A stretch of DNA of 64,000 nt from an uncultured Anaerolineae bacterium (GTDB taxonomy: Bacteria > Chloroflexota > Anaerolineae > CG2-30-64-16): NCBI GenBank assembly GCA_937124585.1, contig CAKZKT010000006.1, forward strand, positions 1 to 64,000, in the 5' to 3' direction. Of this stretch, positions 16,647 to 25,563 are shown one piece after another. A program made the translations under genes and the position numbers. Under the pieces are notes generated by a model. That model saw only the letters and a program-made list of their open reading frames with translations. It did not search any database and was not told where the DNA came from. The first letter of the stretch is position 1. Every line of letters begins with the position of its first letter.

Positions 16647-16705
16647 GGCATGGCTCCAGAGTCTTGCGCAGCCAGGGGAATCACCCGGCTGTGCTTGCGG
16701 TGGAA

Positions 16706-16732
16706 AGTATATCACAACATCGGCTCGAACAA
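16706..16732 (-). promoter_or_regulatory. Candidate folC promoter
   Basis: On the minus strand a good -10 box TATACT (16706-16711) lies about 60 bases before the folC start. The best -35, TTGTTC (16727-16732), is only 15 bases away, so spacing is short and the call is tentative. Confidence 0.35.
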
Positions 16733-16751
16733 CGATCTCTTGTCGCGGGAC

Positions 16752-16783
16752 TTCGCAGGCATCTTGCAGAGTGCCTGGCACGT
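16752..16783. repeat. Degraded ACGTGCCAGGCA hairpin
   Basis: Only the right arm (TGCCTGGCACGT) and the central AGGCATCTTGCAGAG are intact; the left end reads TTCGC instead of ACGTGCC. The bases after it (GGACGGGGATTTTCGGG) match the tail that follows two other copies. Confidence 0.7.
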
Positions 16784-16812
16784 TGGACGGGGATTTTCGG
16801 GCCAGACAGCGT

Positions 16813-16841
16813 TTGGCGCGGCGGTGGCTCTCTGCTATACT
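16813..16841 (+). promoter_or_regulatory. glgB promoter
   Basis: TTGGCG, a 17 base spacer, then TATACT. Transcription would start about 70 bases upstream of the glgB start codon. It lies in the divergent region shared with folC. Confidence 0.6.
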
Positions 16842-16918
16842 CAATGCCGTGCAGGCTGCCTGGCCCGCAACTGTATCGGCTGCCGGTTTCTTGGGCACAG
16901 CGAAAGGAGCGGCGAGAT

Positions 16919-19162
16919 ATGAAATTCACGGTCAGCGACGCGGAGATGGAGCGCATTATCTCTGCCCGACATCACGACCCGTTCCAGGTTCTCGGCGCGC
17001 ACGTCGTCGAGCACGCCGGCCGGCCCATGGTTGCCGTGCGCGCCTTCTTGCCGCAGGCGGAACGCGTCTGGGTGCTGCCGCAGGTCGGAGAACCCCAGGA
17101 GATGCAACGCCGCGTCGGCAGCGATTTCTTCGAGGCGCAGTTCCCCGACCGTTCGGCCATCTTCGGCTACCGTCTGCGCATCCTCGACAAGGCTGGCGGC
17201 GAAAGCGAGGGCGCCGATCCGTACAGCTTTCTGCCTGTGCTGGGCGATCTGGACCTGCAGCTTTTCAACGAGGGCAATCATTTCCGCACCTACGACAAAC
17301 TCGGCGCCCATCTGATGACGCTCGGCGATGTGTCGGGCTGTCTGTTCGCGGTGTGGGCGCCCAACGCGCAGCGGGTGAGCGTGATCGGCGACTTTAATGC
17401 CTGGGATGGCCGGCGCCATGCCATGCGCGAACGCGGCAGTTCGGGCATCTGGGAGCTGTTCGTGCCCGGCGTGACCGAGGGCGCGCTCTACAAGTACGAG
17501 ATCTGCACGCCCACCGGCACGTTGCTCCAAAAGGCCGATCCCCAGGCCTTTTTCGCCGAGCTCCGCCCCAAGACGGCATCGGTGGTGTGGGACATCGCTA
17601 AACACGTCTGGCGGGACGCCGACTGGATGGCGGCCCGCGCCAAAAGCGACCTGCGCCGCGCGCCGATGGCGATCTACGAGGTGCATCTCGGCTCGTGGAT
17701 GCGTGTGCCCGAGACCAACGGCTACCTGAGCTATCGCGACCTGGCAGATCGGCTGGTCGCTTATGTCAAGCAGCAGGGCTTCACCCACATCGAGTTGTTG
17801 CCCGTCACCGAGCACCCCCTGGACGCCTCGTGGGGCTATCAGGTCACCGGTTATTTTGCGCCGACCAGCCGTTTCGGCACGCCGGACGATTTTCAGGAAT
17901 TCGTGGATCGGATGCACCGGGCCGGGATCGGCGTGATCCTCGACTGGGTGCCCGCCCATTTCCCGAAGAACGACTACGGGCTGAGCCTCTTCGATGGCAC
18001 TGCGCTCTACGAATATGCCGACAGCCGGCTGGGCGAACACAAAGAATGGGGCACAAAGGTCTTCAATTACAAGCGCAATGAGGTCCAGCAATTCCTCATC
18101 AACAGCGCGCTCTTCTGGCTGGAGAAATACCACATAGACGGGTTGCGTGTCGACGCGGTGGCCTCGATGCTCTACCGGGACTATGGCCGCACCGAATGGC
18201 TTCCCAACGAATATGGCGGCCGCGAAAACCTGGAGGCCATTGCGTTCTTGCGCCGGCTGAACGAGAAGGTGGCCGAACTCCAGCCGGGCGCCGTGACGAT
18301 CGCGGAAGAATCCACGGCCTTCCCCGGCGTCACCCGCCCCACCTATTTGGGCGGTCTCGGCTTCTCATTCAAATGGAACATGGGCTGGATGAACGACACG
18401 CTGGACTACATCCAGAAGGACCCGCTTTATCGCAAATATCATCATCAGAAGCTGACGTTCGGGTTGATGTATGCCTTCAGCGAGAACTTCGTCCTGCCGA
18501 TCTCGCACGACGAGGTGGTGCACCTGAAGCGCGCCATGATAGACAAGATGCCAGGCGACCTCTGGCAGAAATTCGCCAATCTGCGCCTCTACTACGGCTT
18601 CATGTGGACGCATCCGGGGAAAAAGTTGCTGTTCATGGGGCAAGATTTCGGCCAGTGGCGCGAATGGAGCGAGGAACGGAGCCTGGACTGGCACCTGCTC
18701 GAGCCGGGCGGCGTCCTCCACGGCCCCGAGCCGCACCAGAAACTCCAACGCTGGCTGGCCGATCTGAATGCATTCTACGTCAGCCAGCCCGCGCTGTATG
18801 AGCACGATTACGACTGGCAGGGCTTCGAGTGGATTGATCCCAGCGACTGGGAGCACAGCGTCATCTCGTACATCCGCCGCGCGCACGATCGCGACGACTT
18901 CCTGGTCATCGCGGCCAACTTCACGCCGGTGGTGCGCCGGCGCTACCGGCTGGGCGTACCCGTGCCGGGCGCCTATTCCGAGGTGCTCAACAGCGACGCG
19001 ACGATCTACTACGGCAGCGGCGTGACCAATCCCCAGGCCGTGCAAGCCGAGCCGCTGAAATGGCAGACGCAACCCTGTTCCATCGAGATCACCCTGCCGC
19101 CGCTGGCCGTGGTGATCTTTCGCCTCGAGGCGGCCGCAGCAGCTCGCGCCGACGCCGCGTGA
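16919..19162 (+). CDS. glgB: 1,4-alpha-glucan branching enzyme
   Basis: A GH13 branching enzyme of 747 residues (E. coli GlgB is 728). It forms alpha-1,6 branches in glycogen. The N-terminal region holds a CBM48-like module (HDPFQVLGAH; then LFAVWAPNAQRVSVIGDFNAWDG). The catalytic barrel has DWVPAHFPKNDYGL, the nucleophile D412 in GLRVDAVASMLY, the acid/base Glu in TIAEEST (E463/E464) and ISHDEVVH. The C-terminus is the usual all-beta domain. The ATG at 16919 has an AAAGGAGC ribosome site. No glgA, glgC or glgP lies in the window, so the rest of glycogen metabolism is encoded elsewhere. A hairpin repeat begins four bases after the stop. Confidence 0.95.
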   Translation: MKFTVSDAEMERIISARHHDPFQVLGAHVVEHAGRPMVAVRAFLPQAERVWVLPQVGEPQEMQRRVGSDFFEAQFPDRSAIFGYRLRILDKAGGESEGADPYSFLPVLGDLDLQLFNEGNHFRTYDKLGAHLMTLGDVSGCLFAVWAPNAQRVSVIGDFNAWDGRRHAMRERGSSGIWELFVPGVTEGALYKYEICTPTGTLLQKADPQAFFAELRPKTASVVWDIAKHVWRDADWMAARAKSDLRRAPMAIYEVHLGSWMRVPETNGYLSYRDLADRLVAYVKQQGFTHIELLPVTEHPLDASWGYQVTGYFAPTSRFGTPDDFQEFVDRMHRAGIGVILDWVPAHFPKNDYGLSLFDGTALYEYADSRLGEHKEWGTKVFNYKRNEVQQFLINSALFWLEKYHIDGLRVDAVASMLYRDYGRTEWLPNEYGGRENLEAIAFLRRLNEKVAELQPGAVTIAEESTAFPGVTRPTYLGGLGFSFKWNMGWMNDTLDYIQKDPLYRKYHHQKLTFGLMYAFSENFVLPISHDEVVHLKRAMIDKMPGDLWQKFANLRLYYGFMWTHPGKKLLFMGQDFGQWREWSEERSLDWHLLEPGGVLHGPEPHQKLQRWLADLNAFYVSQPALYEHDYDWQGFEWIDPSDWEHSVISYIRRAHDRDDFLVIAANFTPVVRRRYRLGVPVPGAYSEVLNSDATIYYGSGVTNPQAVQAEPLKWQTQPCSIEITLPPLAVVIFRLEAAAAARADAA

Positions 19163-19165
19163 TCC

Positions 19166-19199
19166 ACGTGCCAGGCACCTGGAAGGGTGCCTGGCACGG
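19166..19199. repeat. ACGTGCCAGGCA hairpin between glgB and argF
   Basis: Inverted repeat ACGTGCCAGGCACC / GGTGCCTGGCACG in the 55 base gap between two convergent genes, where it may act as a two-way terminator. The following GGGCGGGGGGTTTCAGATCAA is partly shared with the copy at 28832, so the repeat unit extends beyond the hairpin. Confidence 0.88.
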
Positions 19200-19217
19200 A
19201 GGGCGGGGGGTTTCAGA

Positions 19218-20219
19218 TCAATCGCCCAGCGTGGCGACCATCACGGCCTTGGCCGTGTGCACGCGATTCTCGGCCTGATCCCACACGATCGAACGCGGCG
19301 ATTCGAATACATCCTCCGTCACTTCCATCGCCTCCAGGCCGAATTTCTGGTAGATCTGCTCGCCGATCTTCGTCTCCCGATTGTGGAACGCCGGCAGACA
19401 ATGCATGAACTTGACGTTCGGATTGCCCGTCAGCCGGAGCAGCTCGGCGTTGACCTGATAGGGCTTCAAGAGTTGAATGCGCTCTGCCCACACGCTGTCC
19501 GGCTCGCCCATCGAGACCCACACGTCGGTATGCACGAAGTCCACGCCCCGTACCCCCTCCGCGATATCCTCGGTCAGGGTCAGGCGTGCACCGGTCTCGG
19601 CCGCGATCTCGCGGCACTGCGTCACCAGCGTCTCCTGCGGCCATAGCGCGCGCGGCGCGCATAGCCGGACATCCATCCCCAACTTACAGCCGCCCACCAT
19701 CAGCGAGTTGCCCATATTGAACCGCGCGTCGCCGACGAAGCAGTAGGAGATCTGCCCCATCGGCTTGGTCGAATGCTCGATCATCGTCAGCGCGTCGGCC
19801 AGAAATTGAGTCGGATGAAATTCATTGGTCAGGCCGTTCCACACCGGCACCCCGGCATATTTCGCCAGCTCTTCGACGCGCTCCTGGCCGAACCCGCGGT
19901 ACTCGATCCCGTGGTACATGCGTCCCAGAACGCGCGCCGTGTCCTTCATGGATTCCTTGTGGCCGATCTGCGAACCCTCTGGCCCCAGATAGGTGACGTG
20001 CGCGCCCTGATCGTAGGCAGCCACCTCGAAGGCGCAACGCGTGCGGGTGGAGGTCTTCTCGAAGATCAGCGCGATATTCTTGCCCCTCAAACGCGGCTGC
20101 TCGTAACCTCCATACTTAGCGGCCTTCAGGTCGGCAGCCAGCTTGAGGAGAAACTTGATCTCCTCAGGGGTGAAGTCCAGCTCTTTCAGAAAACTGCGGT
20201 TGCGAAGATTGAAAGCCAT
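19218..20219 (-). CDS. argF: Ornithine carbamoyltransferase
   Basis: Transfers the carbamoyl group from carbamoyl phosphate to ornithine to give citrulline in arginine synthesis. At 333 residues it is the usual size of anabolic OTCases. The carbamoyl-phosphate motif STRTR lies in [13 protein letters not shown], the ornithine loop is near [10 protein letters not shown], and the catalytic HCLP is in [12 protein letters not shown]. The ATG at 20219 has an AAGGAG ribosome site, and the sequence from [16 protein letters not shown] matches the family N-terminus. No other arginine gene is adjacent. A catabolic role (arginine deiminase pathway) is not supported by the neighbours. Confidence 0.95.
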   Translation of the reverse strand: MAFNLRNRSFLKELDFTPEEIKFLLKLAADLKAAKYGGYEQPRLRGKNIALIFEKTSTRTRCAFEVAAYDQGAHVTYLGPEGSQIGHKESMKDTARVLGRMYHGIEYRGFGQERVEELAKYAGVPVWNGLTNEFHPTQFLADALTMIEHSTKPMGQISYCFVGDARFNMGNSLMVGGCKLGMDVRLCAPRALWPQETLVTQCREIAAETGARLTLTEDIAEGVRGVDFVHTDVWVSMGEPDSVWAERIQLLKPYQVNAELLRLTGNPNVKFMHCLPAFHNRETKIGEQIYQKFGLEAMEVTEDVFESPRSIVWDQAENRVHTAKAVMVATLGD

Positions 20220-20284
20220 CGTACGACTCCTTGCTTTGGTTCCCGCGGCGCGCTGCCCGTTGCAGACGCTATCGCCGCGCGCCC

Positions 20285-20290
20285 ATTCTA
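20285..20290 (-). promoter_or_regulatory. Candidate argF -10 box
   Basis: TAGAAT on the minus strand, about 65 bases before the argF start. The -35 region is poor (TTTCCC at 18 bases), so this is a weak call. It diverges from the murQ promoter about 50 bases away. Confidence 0.3.
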
Positions 20291-20335
20291 GCACGAAAAA
20301 ACGGCGGAGGGAAAAACTGTTGCAAGCCTCCCAGT

Positions 20336-20365
20336 TTGTCCATCGGCGAGCGCATCAAGTATAAT
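20336..20365 (+). promoter_or_regulatory. Promoter of the murQ operon
   Basis: TTGTCC, an 18 base spacer and a perfect TATAAT. Transcription would begin about 28 bases before the murQ GTG, just ahead of a CAGGAGC ribosome site. It probably drives murQ and the four genes behind it. Confidence 0.65.
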
Positions 20366-20400
20366 GGGTCTACCCGAACCAGACAGGAGCAAGCATCCCA

Positions 20401-21342
20401 GTGGACCTGAGCCAGTTGACCACCGAGCAACGCAACCCCCACACCCTCAACCTCGACTTGATGACCAGCCTGGAGATCGTAACTGCGATCAACCAGGAAG
20501 ACGCCAGGATCGCGGCCGCCATCGAGCCGTGCCTGCCGGTCATTGCGGCGCTGGTAGACCGGATCGTGATGGCCTTTCAGATCGGCGGCCGACTGATCTA
20601 TATCGGCGCGGGCACCAGCGGCCGGCTGGGCGTGCTCGACGCCTCCGAATGCCCGCCCACCTACAACGTACCGCCCGACCAGGTGATCGGTCTGATCGCG
20701 GGGGGCGACCGGGCGTTGCGCTACTCGGCCGAAGGCGTCGAAGACGATGCCGAACTGGGCGTGCACGATGTCCAGGCCATCGGCCTGCATAGCCGAGACG
20801 TGCTGGTCGGCATCGCCGCCAGCGGCCGCACCCCCTACACCCTGGGAGCCATGTGCTATGCCCGCAGCCTGGGCGCGACGGTCGGCTGCATCGTCAACAC
20901 GCCGAACTCGGAAATGGCCCGGTTGGCCGACTTCCCGATCGTTGTCCTCACCGGCCCCGAAGTCGTCACCGGCTCTACCCGCATGAAGAGCGGCACGGCT
21001 CAGAAGATGGTGCTGAACATGCTCTCCACTGCCGCGATGGTGCGCAGCGGCAAGGTCTACAGCAACCTGATGATAGATGTGCAGGCCACCAACGCCAAGC
21101 TCGTCCAACGCGCCACCAACATCGTAGCGACGGTGACGGGCGTGAGCGCGGCAGAAGCCCGGGCGGCCATCAGCCGCTACGGCTCGGCCAAAATCGCCAT
21201 CTTCGCCCTGCTCTCGGGCATCACCGATCCCGCGGCGGCCCAGGCCTACCTCGACGCACACGGCGGCCGCCTGCGCGAGGCCCTGGCCGCCGCGCAGCGG
21301 AGTGCGTCGCACCGGCCGCGCAATCGCCATGACACAACGTGA
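20401..21342 (+). CDS. murQ: N-acetylmuramic acid 6-phosphate etherase
   Basis: A SIS-domain lyase of 313 residues that splits the D-lactyl ether of MurNAc-6-phosphate to give GlcNAc-6-phosphate and lactate, used in cell-wall recycling or in feeding on muropeptides. Typical motifs are [12 protein letters not shown] at the N-terminus, [22 protein letters not shown] with the catalytic Glu, [10 protein letters not shown] and [18 protein letters not shown]. The GTG at 20401 fits the family N-terminus and has CAGGAGC upstream. It heads a five-gene unit, the rest of which looks devoted to other carbohydrates. No MurNAc transporter or anhMurNAc kinase is nearby. Confidence 0.94.
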   Translation: MDLSQLTTEQRNPHTLNLDLMTSLEIVTAINQEDARIAAAIEPCLPVIAALVDRIVMAFQIGGRLIYIGAGTSGRLGVLDASECPPTYNVPPDQVIGLIAGGDRALRYSAEGVEDDAELGVHDVQAIGLHSRDVLVGIAASGRTPYTLGAMCYARSLGATVGCIVNTPNSEMARLADFPIVVLTGPEVVTGSTRMKSGTAQKMVLNMLSTAAMVRSGKVYSNLMIDVQATNAKLVQRATNIVATVTGVSAAEARAAISRYGSAKIAIFALLSGITDPAAAQAYLDAHGGRLREALAAAQRSASHRPRNRHDTT

Positions 21343-21389
21343 ACGCAGGGGGCCTGGCCAGAGGCCCGCTGATGGATGGAGGCAACACA

Positions 21390-22664
21390 GTGAACGAATT
21401 CGCCAAAGCACGAGCATTGCTCTACCAGTTCAAAGGAAACACCTACCTGTATGGCCTGGGCGTGTTGCCGCAGGTGGGCGCGACGACGGCCGCGTTGGGC
21501 AGACGGGCCGTCTTCATCGGCTGTCGCTTTCCCGGCTGCGACTGCTACATGGACGCGATCCGGGCCGCGCTGCGCGACGCCGGTGTGACCATCCTCGCCG
21601 AGACAGAGGGCGCGGCGCCCAACGCGCCGCGCGAAGACCTGTCCCGCATCACCGCTGTCCTGGCTCAGGCCGACCCGGATGTCATCGTCAGCTTCGGGGG
21701 CGGCAGCACCATTGACGCCGTCAAATCGGCCGAGGTGCTGCGCACCCTAGGCGGCACGATCGAAGACTACTTCGGCGCGGGCCTGGTGACCGCGGCCACG
21801 CAACGTCAGGGCAAGACGCTGACCCCGCACGTCGCCATCCAGACCGCGGCGAGCTCGGCCGCGCACCTGACGAAATACTCCAACATCACCGACCTCCACA
21901 CCGGCCAGAAGAAGCTGGTGATTGACATGGCGATCGTGCCGCAGCGGCCGGTCTTCGACTACGAGACCACTTTCGACGCACCCCCGGGCCTCACTGCAGA
22001 CGGCGCGCTGGACGGCATCTCGCACGCGCTGGAGGTGCTCTATTCGGCCGTGGGCAAGCCAGAATACCCCCAGGCCGCGGCCGTCGCGCAAGAGGCGATC
22101 TGGCTGGTGGTCAACTATCTGCCCGTGGTGCTGAAAACGCCGCGCGATCCCGTCGGCCGCCAGGCGCTCGGCCTGGCCACCGACCTGGGCGGCTACGCCA
22201 TCATGATCGGCGGCACAAACGGCGCGCATCTCACCAGTTTCTCGCTGGTGGATATCCTGTCGCATGGCCGCGCCTGCGGGATGCTCAATCCGTACTGGAG
22301 CGTCTTCTTCGCGCCGGCCATCGAAGCGCCGCTGCGTCTGGTCGGCCAGATCTATCGAGAGGCCGGCTACATCACGGCCGACCTGGATCGGCTTTCAAGT
22401 CGCGACCTGGGCCTGGCGGTGGCCGAAGGGATGATCGGCTTCGCATCGGCCGTCGGCTTCCCCACGCGACTGACCGACGTGCCCGGTTTCACGCCGGCGC
22501 ACATCGTGCGCGCGCTCACGGCTGCCAAAGATCCGCAGCTGAAGAGCAAACTGGAAAACATGCCCGTGCCGATGACTGCCGACATGGTGGACGACTACAT
22601 GGGCCCCGTGCTGGAGGCGGCGGCCAGCGGCGACCTGACTCGCATCCGCAATGCGCCATTCTGA
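21390..22664 (+). CDS. Iron-containing alcohol dehydrogenase family protein
   Basis: A 424-residue member of the Fe-ADH/glycerol-dehydrogenase superfamily, which oxidises alcohols or reduces aldehydes and ketones with NAD(P). The nucleotide-binding motif is FGGGSTIDAVKSAE. Metal-region histidines are in GISHALEVLYSA, NGAHLTSFSLV and LSHGRACGML. The segment usually reading TTAGTGSE is replaced by QTAASSAAHLTKYS, so this is a divergent branch and the usual substrates cannot be assumed. The GTG at 21390 is preferred because GGAGG lies seven bases upstream; GTG at 21339 (overlapping the murQ stop) and ATG at 21372 are alternatives. It is followed by isomerase-, lactonase- and esterase-like genes. 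Confidence 0.82.
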   Translation: MNEFAKARALLYQFKGNTYLYGLGVLPQVGATTAALGRRAVFIGCRFPGCDCYMDAIRAALRDAGVTILAETEGAAPNAPREDLSRITAVLAQADPDVIVSFGGGSTIDAVKSAEVLRTLGGTIEDYFGAGLVTAATQRQGKTLTPHVAIQTAASSAAHLTKYSNITDLHTGQKKLVIDMAIVPQRPVFDYETTFDAPPGLTADGALDGISHALEVLYSAVGKPEYPQAAAVAQEAIWLVVNYLPVVLKTPRDPVGRQALGLATDLGGYAIMIGGTNGAHLTSFSLVDILSHGRACGMLNPYWSVFFAPAIEAPLRLVGQIYREAGYITADLDRLSSRDLGLAVAEGMIGFASAVGFPTRLTDVPGFTPAHIVRALTAAKDPQLKSKLENMPVPMTADMVDDYMGPVLEAAASGDLTRIRNAPF

Positions 22665-22697
22665 TCCGATTGCTCACACTTCGGCTCGAGGCATCCC

Positions 22698-23519
22698 ATG
22701 AAGCTTGGCATCGGCACCTATGCAACCATGTGGGCGATCGGGTTCCGGTTCGGAGATCGGGAGGCCCGACCCGAACGGCCCCTGAGCGCCTTCGACCTGC
22801 TTCGACGCACGCATGCGCTGGGATTGCACGTCGTGCAGTACGGGCCAAACCTGCCGCTGACCGCCCTCTCGGAGGGCGAGCTGGACCTCCTGGCCCGGCA
22901 GGCCGCCGCCTGGGATATCGAGCTCGAGCTGGGCACGCGTGGGCTGGAGCCCGATCATCTGCGCGCGCAGATCGCGCTGGCGCGACGCCTGGGCGCACGG
23001 CTGCTGCGCACCGTGCCCGAAATCGGCGGCGGCATCCCGGATGCGGCCGAGATCCCCGCCTGCCTGCAGGCGATTCTGCCCGACGCCGGAGCGGTCGACG
23101 TACGCGTCGGCCTGGAAAACGGCGACCTGCCCGCCCTCGCCCTCAAAACGGCGCTCGATGCGGTCAGCAGCCCCTGGTTGGGGGTCGTGCTCGACACGGT
23201 CAACTCGCTGGCTGTGGCCGAGGGCTGGCGCTACGTGACCGAAGTCCTGGCGCCGTACACGGTCTGTCTGCACCACAAAGACTTCATCGTGCGCCGAACC
23301 TGGCATCGGATGGGCTTCGTTGTAGAAGGCCGGCCGGCCGGCCAGGGTCAGCTCGACACCCCGTGGCTGCTGCGCGCTCTCGATGCCGCAGGCGCACAGT
23401 ACAACGTCATCCTGGAGATATGGCCGCCCGAGCAAGCCACCCTGGCCGAGACGATCGCGCTGGAACAGCGTTGGATCGAAGAGAGCATCGCCTATCTCCG
23501 CCAGCACATCCCGCAATGA
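22698..23519 (+). CDS. Sugar phosphate isomerase/epimerase, TIM barrel
   Basis: A 273-residue xylose-isomerase-like barrel. Probable metal ligands are Glu in VGLENGDLP, Asp in VLDTVNS, His in CLHHKDF and Glu in ILEIWPPE. Related barrels act in catabolism of inositol, apiose, fructose-type ketoses and similar sugars, some as decarboxylases or transcarboxylases. It begins 33 bases after the dehydrogenase and its stop overlaps the next start by four bases (ATGA), so it is coupled to the lactonase-like gene. That linkage suggests the two act in one sugar or sugar-acid pathway. The reaction itself is not resolved. Confidence 0.8.
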   Translation: MKLGIGTYATMWAIGFRFGDREARPERPLSAFDLLRRTHALGLHVVQYGPNLPLTALSEGELDLLARQAAAWDIELELGTRGLEPDHLRAQIALARRLGARLLRTVPEIGGGIPDAAEIPACLQAILPDAGAVDVRVGLENGDLPALALKTALDAVSSPWLGVVLDTVNSLAVAEGWRYVTEVLAPYTVCLHHKDFIVRRTWHRMGFVVEGRPAGQGQLDTPWLLRALDAAGAQYNVILEIWPPEQATLAETIALEQRWIEESIAYLRQHIPQ

Positions 23520-25540
23520 ATGCTTCTTTGTTGCCGAAACGCGTCCTCTGCACCGGCCGCGATGAGCCGCCGCCCGCCCAGATTCCGCTGCGCGCCGGGC
23601 CGTTGACCGCCATCTGGGAGGACGGCGGCCTGCGCGCCATCCGTCTCGGTCAGGTCGAGGTGCTGCGCCGCATCTATGTGGCGGTGCGCGATCAGAACTG
23701 GGGCACGGTGGCGTCGGCCCTGACGAACGTGGCCGTCGAGGCGGCCGATGACCGCTTTCGCATCAGCTTCGATGCGACGCATTGTCAGGGAGAAATCGAG
23801 TTCACATGGCACGGAGAGATCACGGCCGCGGCCGACGGCGCGATCCGCTTCAGCATGGACGGCGTGGCGCGCCGCGACTTCCTGCGCAATCGGATCGGGT
23901 TCTGTGTGCTGCACCCGGCCGAGGCTGCCGGCACGGCGGCGCGGGTCACCCATGTGGACGGGACTGTCGAGGAGAGCGCCCTGCCGGAAGAGATCGTTGC
24001 GCGCCAGCCGGTGCTGCCGTTCAGCGCGATGACGGCTCTGAGCCACGAGGTGCTGCCAGGCGTGTGGGCCGATCTGCGTTTCGAGGGCGATCTTTTCGAG
24101 ATGGAGGATCAGCGCAACTGGACCGATGCCTCGTTCAAGACCTACTGCACGCCGCTGGCCCTCCCCTATCCGGTTGCCGTGCGGGCCGGCGAGCGCGTGC
24201 AGCAGGCCGTCACGCTGACCTTGCGCGACGAACGGCGGTTACCGCACACCCCCGCCGCGCCGCCAGCCCGTCGGGGTGAGGCGCCATCGCTCCTGTCGCG
24301 CCGGCCAGATGGCCCGGTGCTGGTCGTCAATGCGGCTGCGCCGGGCATCCCGCTGCCCCGACTGGGCCTGGGGATGGCCAGCCACGGCGAGCCGCTTTCC
24401 CCACGTCAATGCGCGCGGCTGCGTACCCTCCATCTCGACCATCTGCGGGCCGACCTCCGCCTGGCCGAAACGGGCTGGCTGACCGCGCTCGGCCGGGCAG
24501 CGGCAGATGCGGCCGCGCTGGATGTGTCGCTGCATCTGGCGCTCTTCGTGGACGTTGCCGACGCCGATCGGGAACTGGCTGCGCTGCGCCGCGCGCTGGC
24601 GGAGATGCGGCCGGCCGTCTCTTTCTTCCTGCTCTTCCCGCCGCGTGAATCCTTCCAGGGCACCGCGCCGATCGCCGAGATCATCGCGGCCGGTCGCCGC
24701 TGGCTGGCGGATTATCCCGGCGCACGCCTGGCCGCCGGCACAAATGCAGACTACATCTTTCTCGCGCGCAACCTGCCGCCGCTCGACCAGGTGGACGCAT
24801 TGACCTTCGCCCTCCATCCGCAGGAGCACGCGTTCGACAATGCCTCGCTGGTCGAGACGTTGGGCACGCAGGCCACAGTCGTCGCCAATGCCCGCCGTCT
24901 GGCCCAGGGCCGGGCCGTGCTGGTCAGCCCGGTCACCCTGCGGCGGCGCTACAATCCCCATGCGCTCGCACCCGAGCCGCCCACCCCGGCCGGAGAGCTC
25001 CCACCGCAGGTAGACCCCCGGCAAATGTCCCTTTTCGGCGCCGGCTGGACGGTGGGCAGCCTGAAATATCTGGCGCAGGGAGGCGCGGCGAGCGTCACGT
25101 ACTACGAGACGACCGGCTGGCGCGGGGTGATGGAGACTGCGTCCGGTTCGCCGGCACCGCCGTTCCAGGCGCTGGCCGGCTGTGTTTTCCCGCTCTACCA
25201 TGTGTTGGCCGACGTGGCCGGGTTCTCGGCCGGCGAGTCGGTGCCCGTGCAGGCGAGCGCGCCGCTGGAGATAGACGGACTGGCGCTGCGGCAGCGGGGA
25301 CACTTGCGTGTGCTGGCGGCCAACCTGACCGCAGCGCGCCAAACGTTGCGGGTGGAGGGCCTGCCGGCCCAGGTACGAGTTCGGATGTTGACGGCCGACA
25401 ACGCCGTCGAGGCAATGCGGGCAGCAGAACGCTGGCGTCGCCGGCCGGGCCGCGCGCGTCGGGTGCCTGCTGGCCGCCTGAGCCTGACGTTGCCGCCGTT
25501 TGCCCTGGTCAGGCTCGACGGCCTGATCGAAGAAAACTAA
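23516..25540 (+). CDS. Large protein resembling D-apionate lactonase
   Basis: A 674-residue cytoplasmic-looking protein with no signal peptide. The first 240 residues look like a beta-sandwich domain (AIRLGQVEVLRRIYVAVRD near the start; LFEMEDQRNWTDASFKTY at about 195-212). The middle (about 275-500) alternates strands and helices like a TIM barrel, and the C-terminal part (LKYLAQGGAASVTYYETTGWRG, then a small beta domain) recalls glycosidase-type folds. The RNWTDASFKTY segment and overall layout fit my memory of the D-apionate lactonase (ApnL) family, which opens the lactone formed from plant apiose. Neighbouring dehydrogenase and isomerase genes fit such a route. This is a recollection of family features, not a search result; an uncharacterised glycoside-active protein is the alternative. 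Translationally coupled to the upstream isomerase gene. Confidence 0.6.
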   Translation: MNASLLPKRVLCTGRDEPPPAQIPLRAGPLTAIWEDGGLRAIRLGQVEVLRRIYVAVRDQNWGTVASALTNVAVEAADDRFRISFDATHCQGEIEFTWHGEITAAADGAIRFSMDGVARRDFLRNRIGFCVLHPAEAAGTAARVTHVDGTVEESALPEEIVARQPVLPFSAMTALSHEVLPGVWADLRFEGDLFEMEDQRNWTDASFKTYCTPLALPYPVAVRAGERVQQAVTLTLRDERRLPHTPAAPPARRGEAPSLLSRRPDGPVLVVNAAAPGIPLPRLGLGMASHGEPLSPRQCARLRTLHLDHLRADLRLAETGWLTALGRAAADAAALDVSLHLALFVDVADADRELAALRRALAEMRPAVSFFLLFPPRESFQGTAPIAEIIAAGRRWLADYPGARLAAGTNADYIFLARNLPPLDQVDALTFALHPQEHAFDNASLVETLGTQATVVANARRLAQGRAVLVSPVTLRRRYNPHALAPEPPTPAGELPPQVDPRQMSLFGAGWTVGSLKYLAQGGAASVTYYETTGWRGVMETASGSPAPPFQALAGCVFPLYHVLADVAGFSAGESVPVQASAPLEIDGLALRQRGHLRVLAANLTAARQTLRVEGLPAQVRVRMLTADNAVEAMRAAERWRRRPGRARRVPAGRLSLTLPPFALVRLDGLIEEN

Positions 25541-25563
25541 AATCTTGTTCGCAGGAGACCATC

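Noticed and set aside
16601-16918. Extended N-terminus of GlgB
   Set aside because: The upstream frame crosses the folC start, a repeat and the promoter; the family N-terminus and AAAGGAGC site mark 16919.
22670-23515. N-terminal half of the lactonase-like frame
   Set aside because: The frame is open but coincides with the isomerase gene in another frame; the coding pattern begins at the ATG overlapping the isomerase stop.
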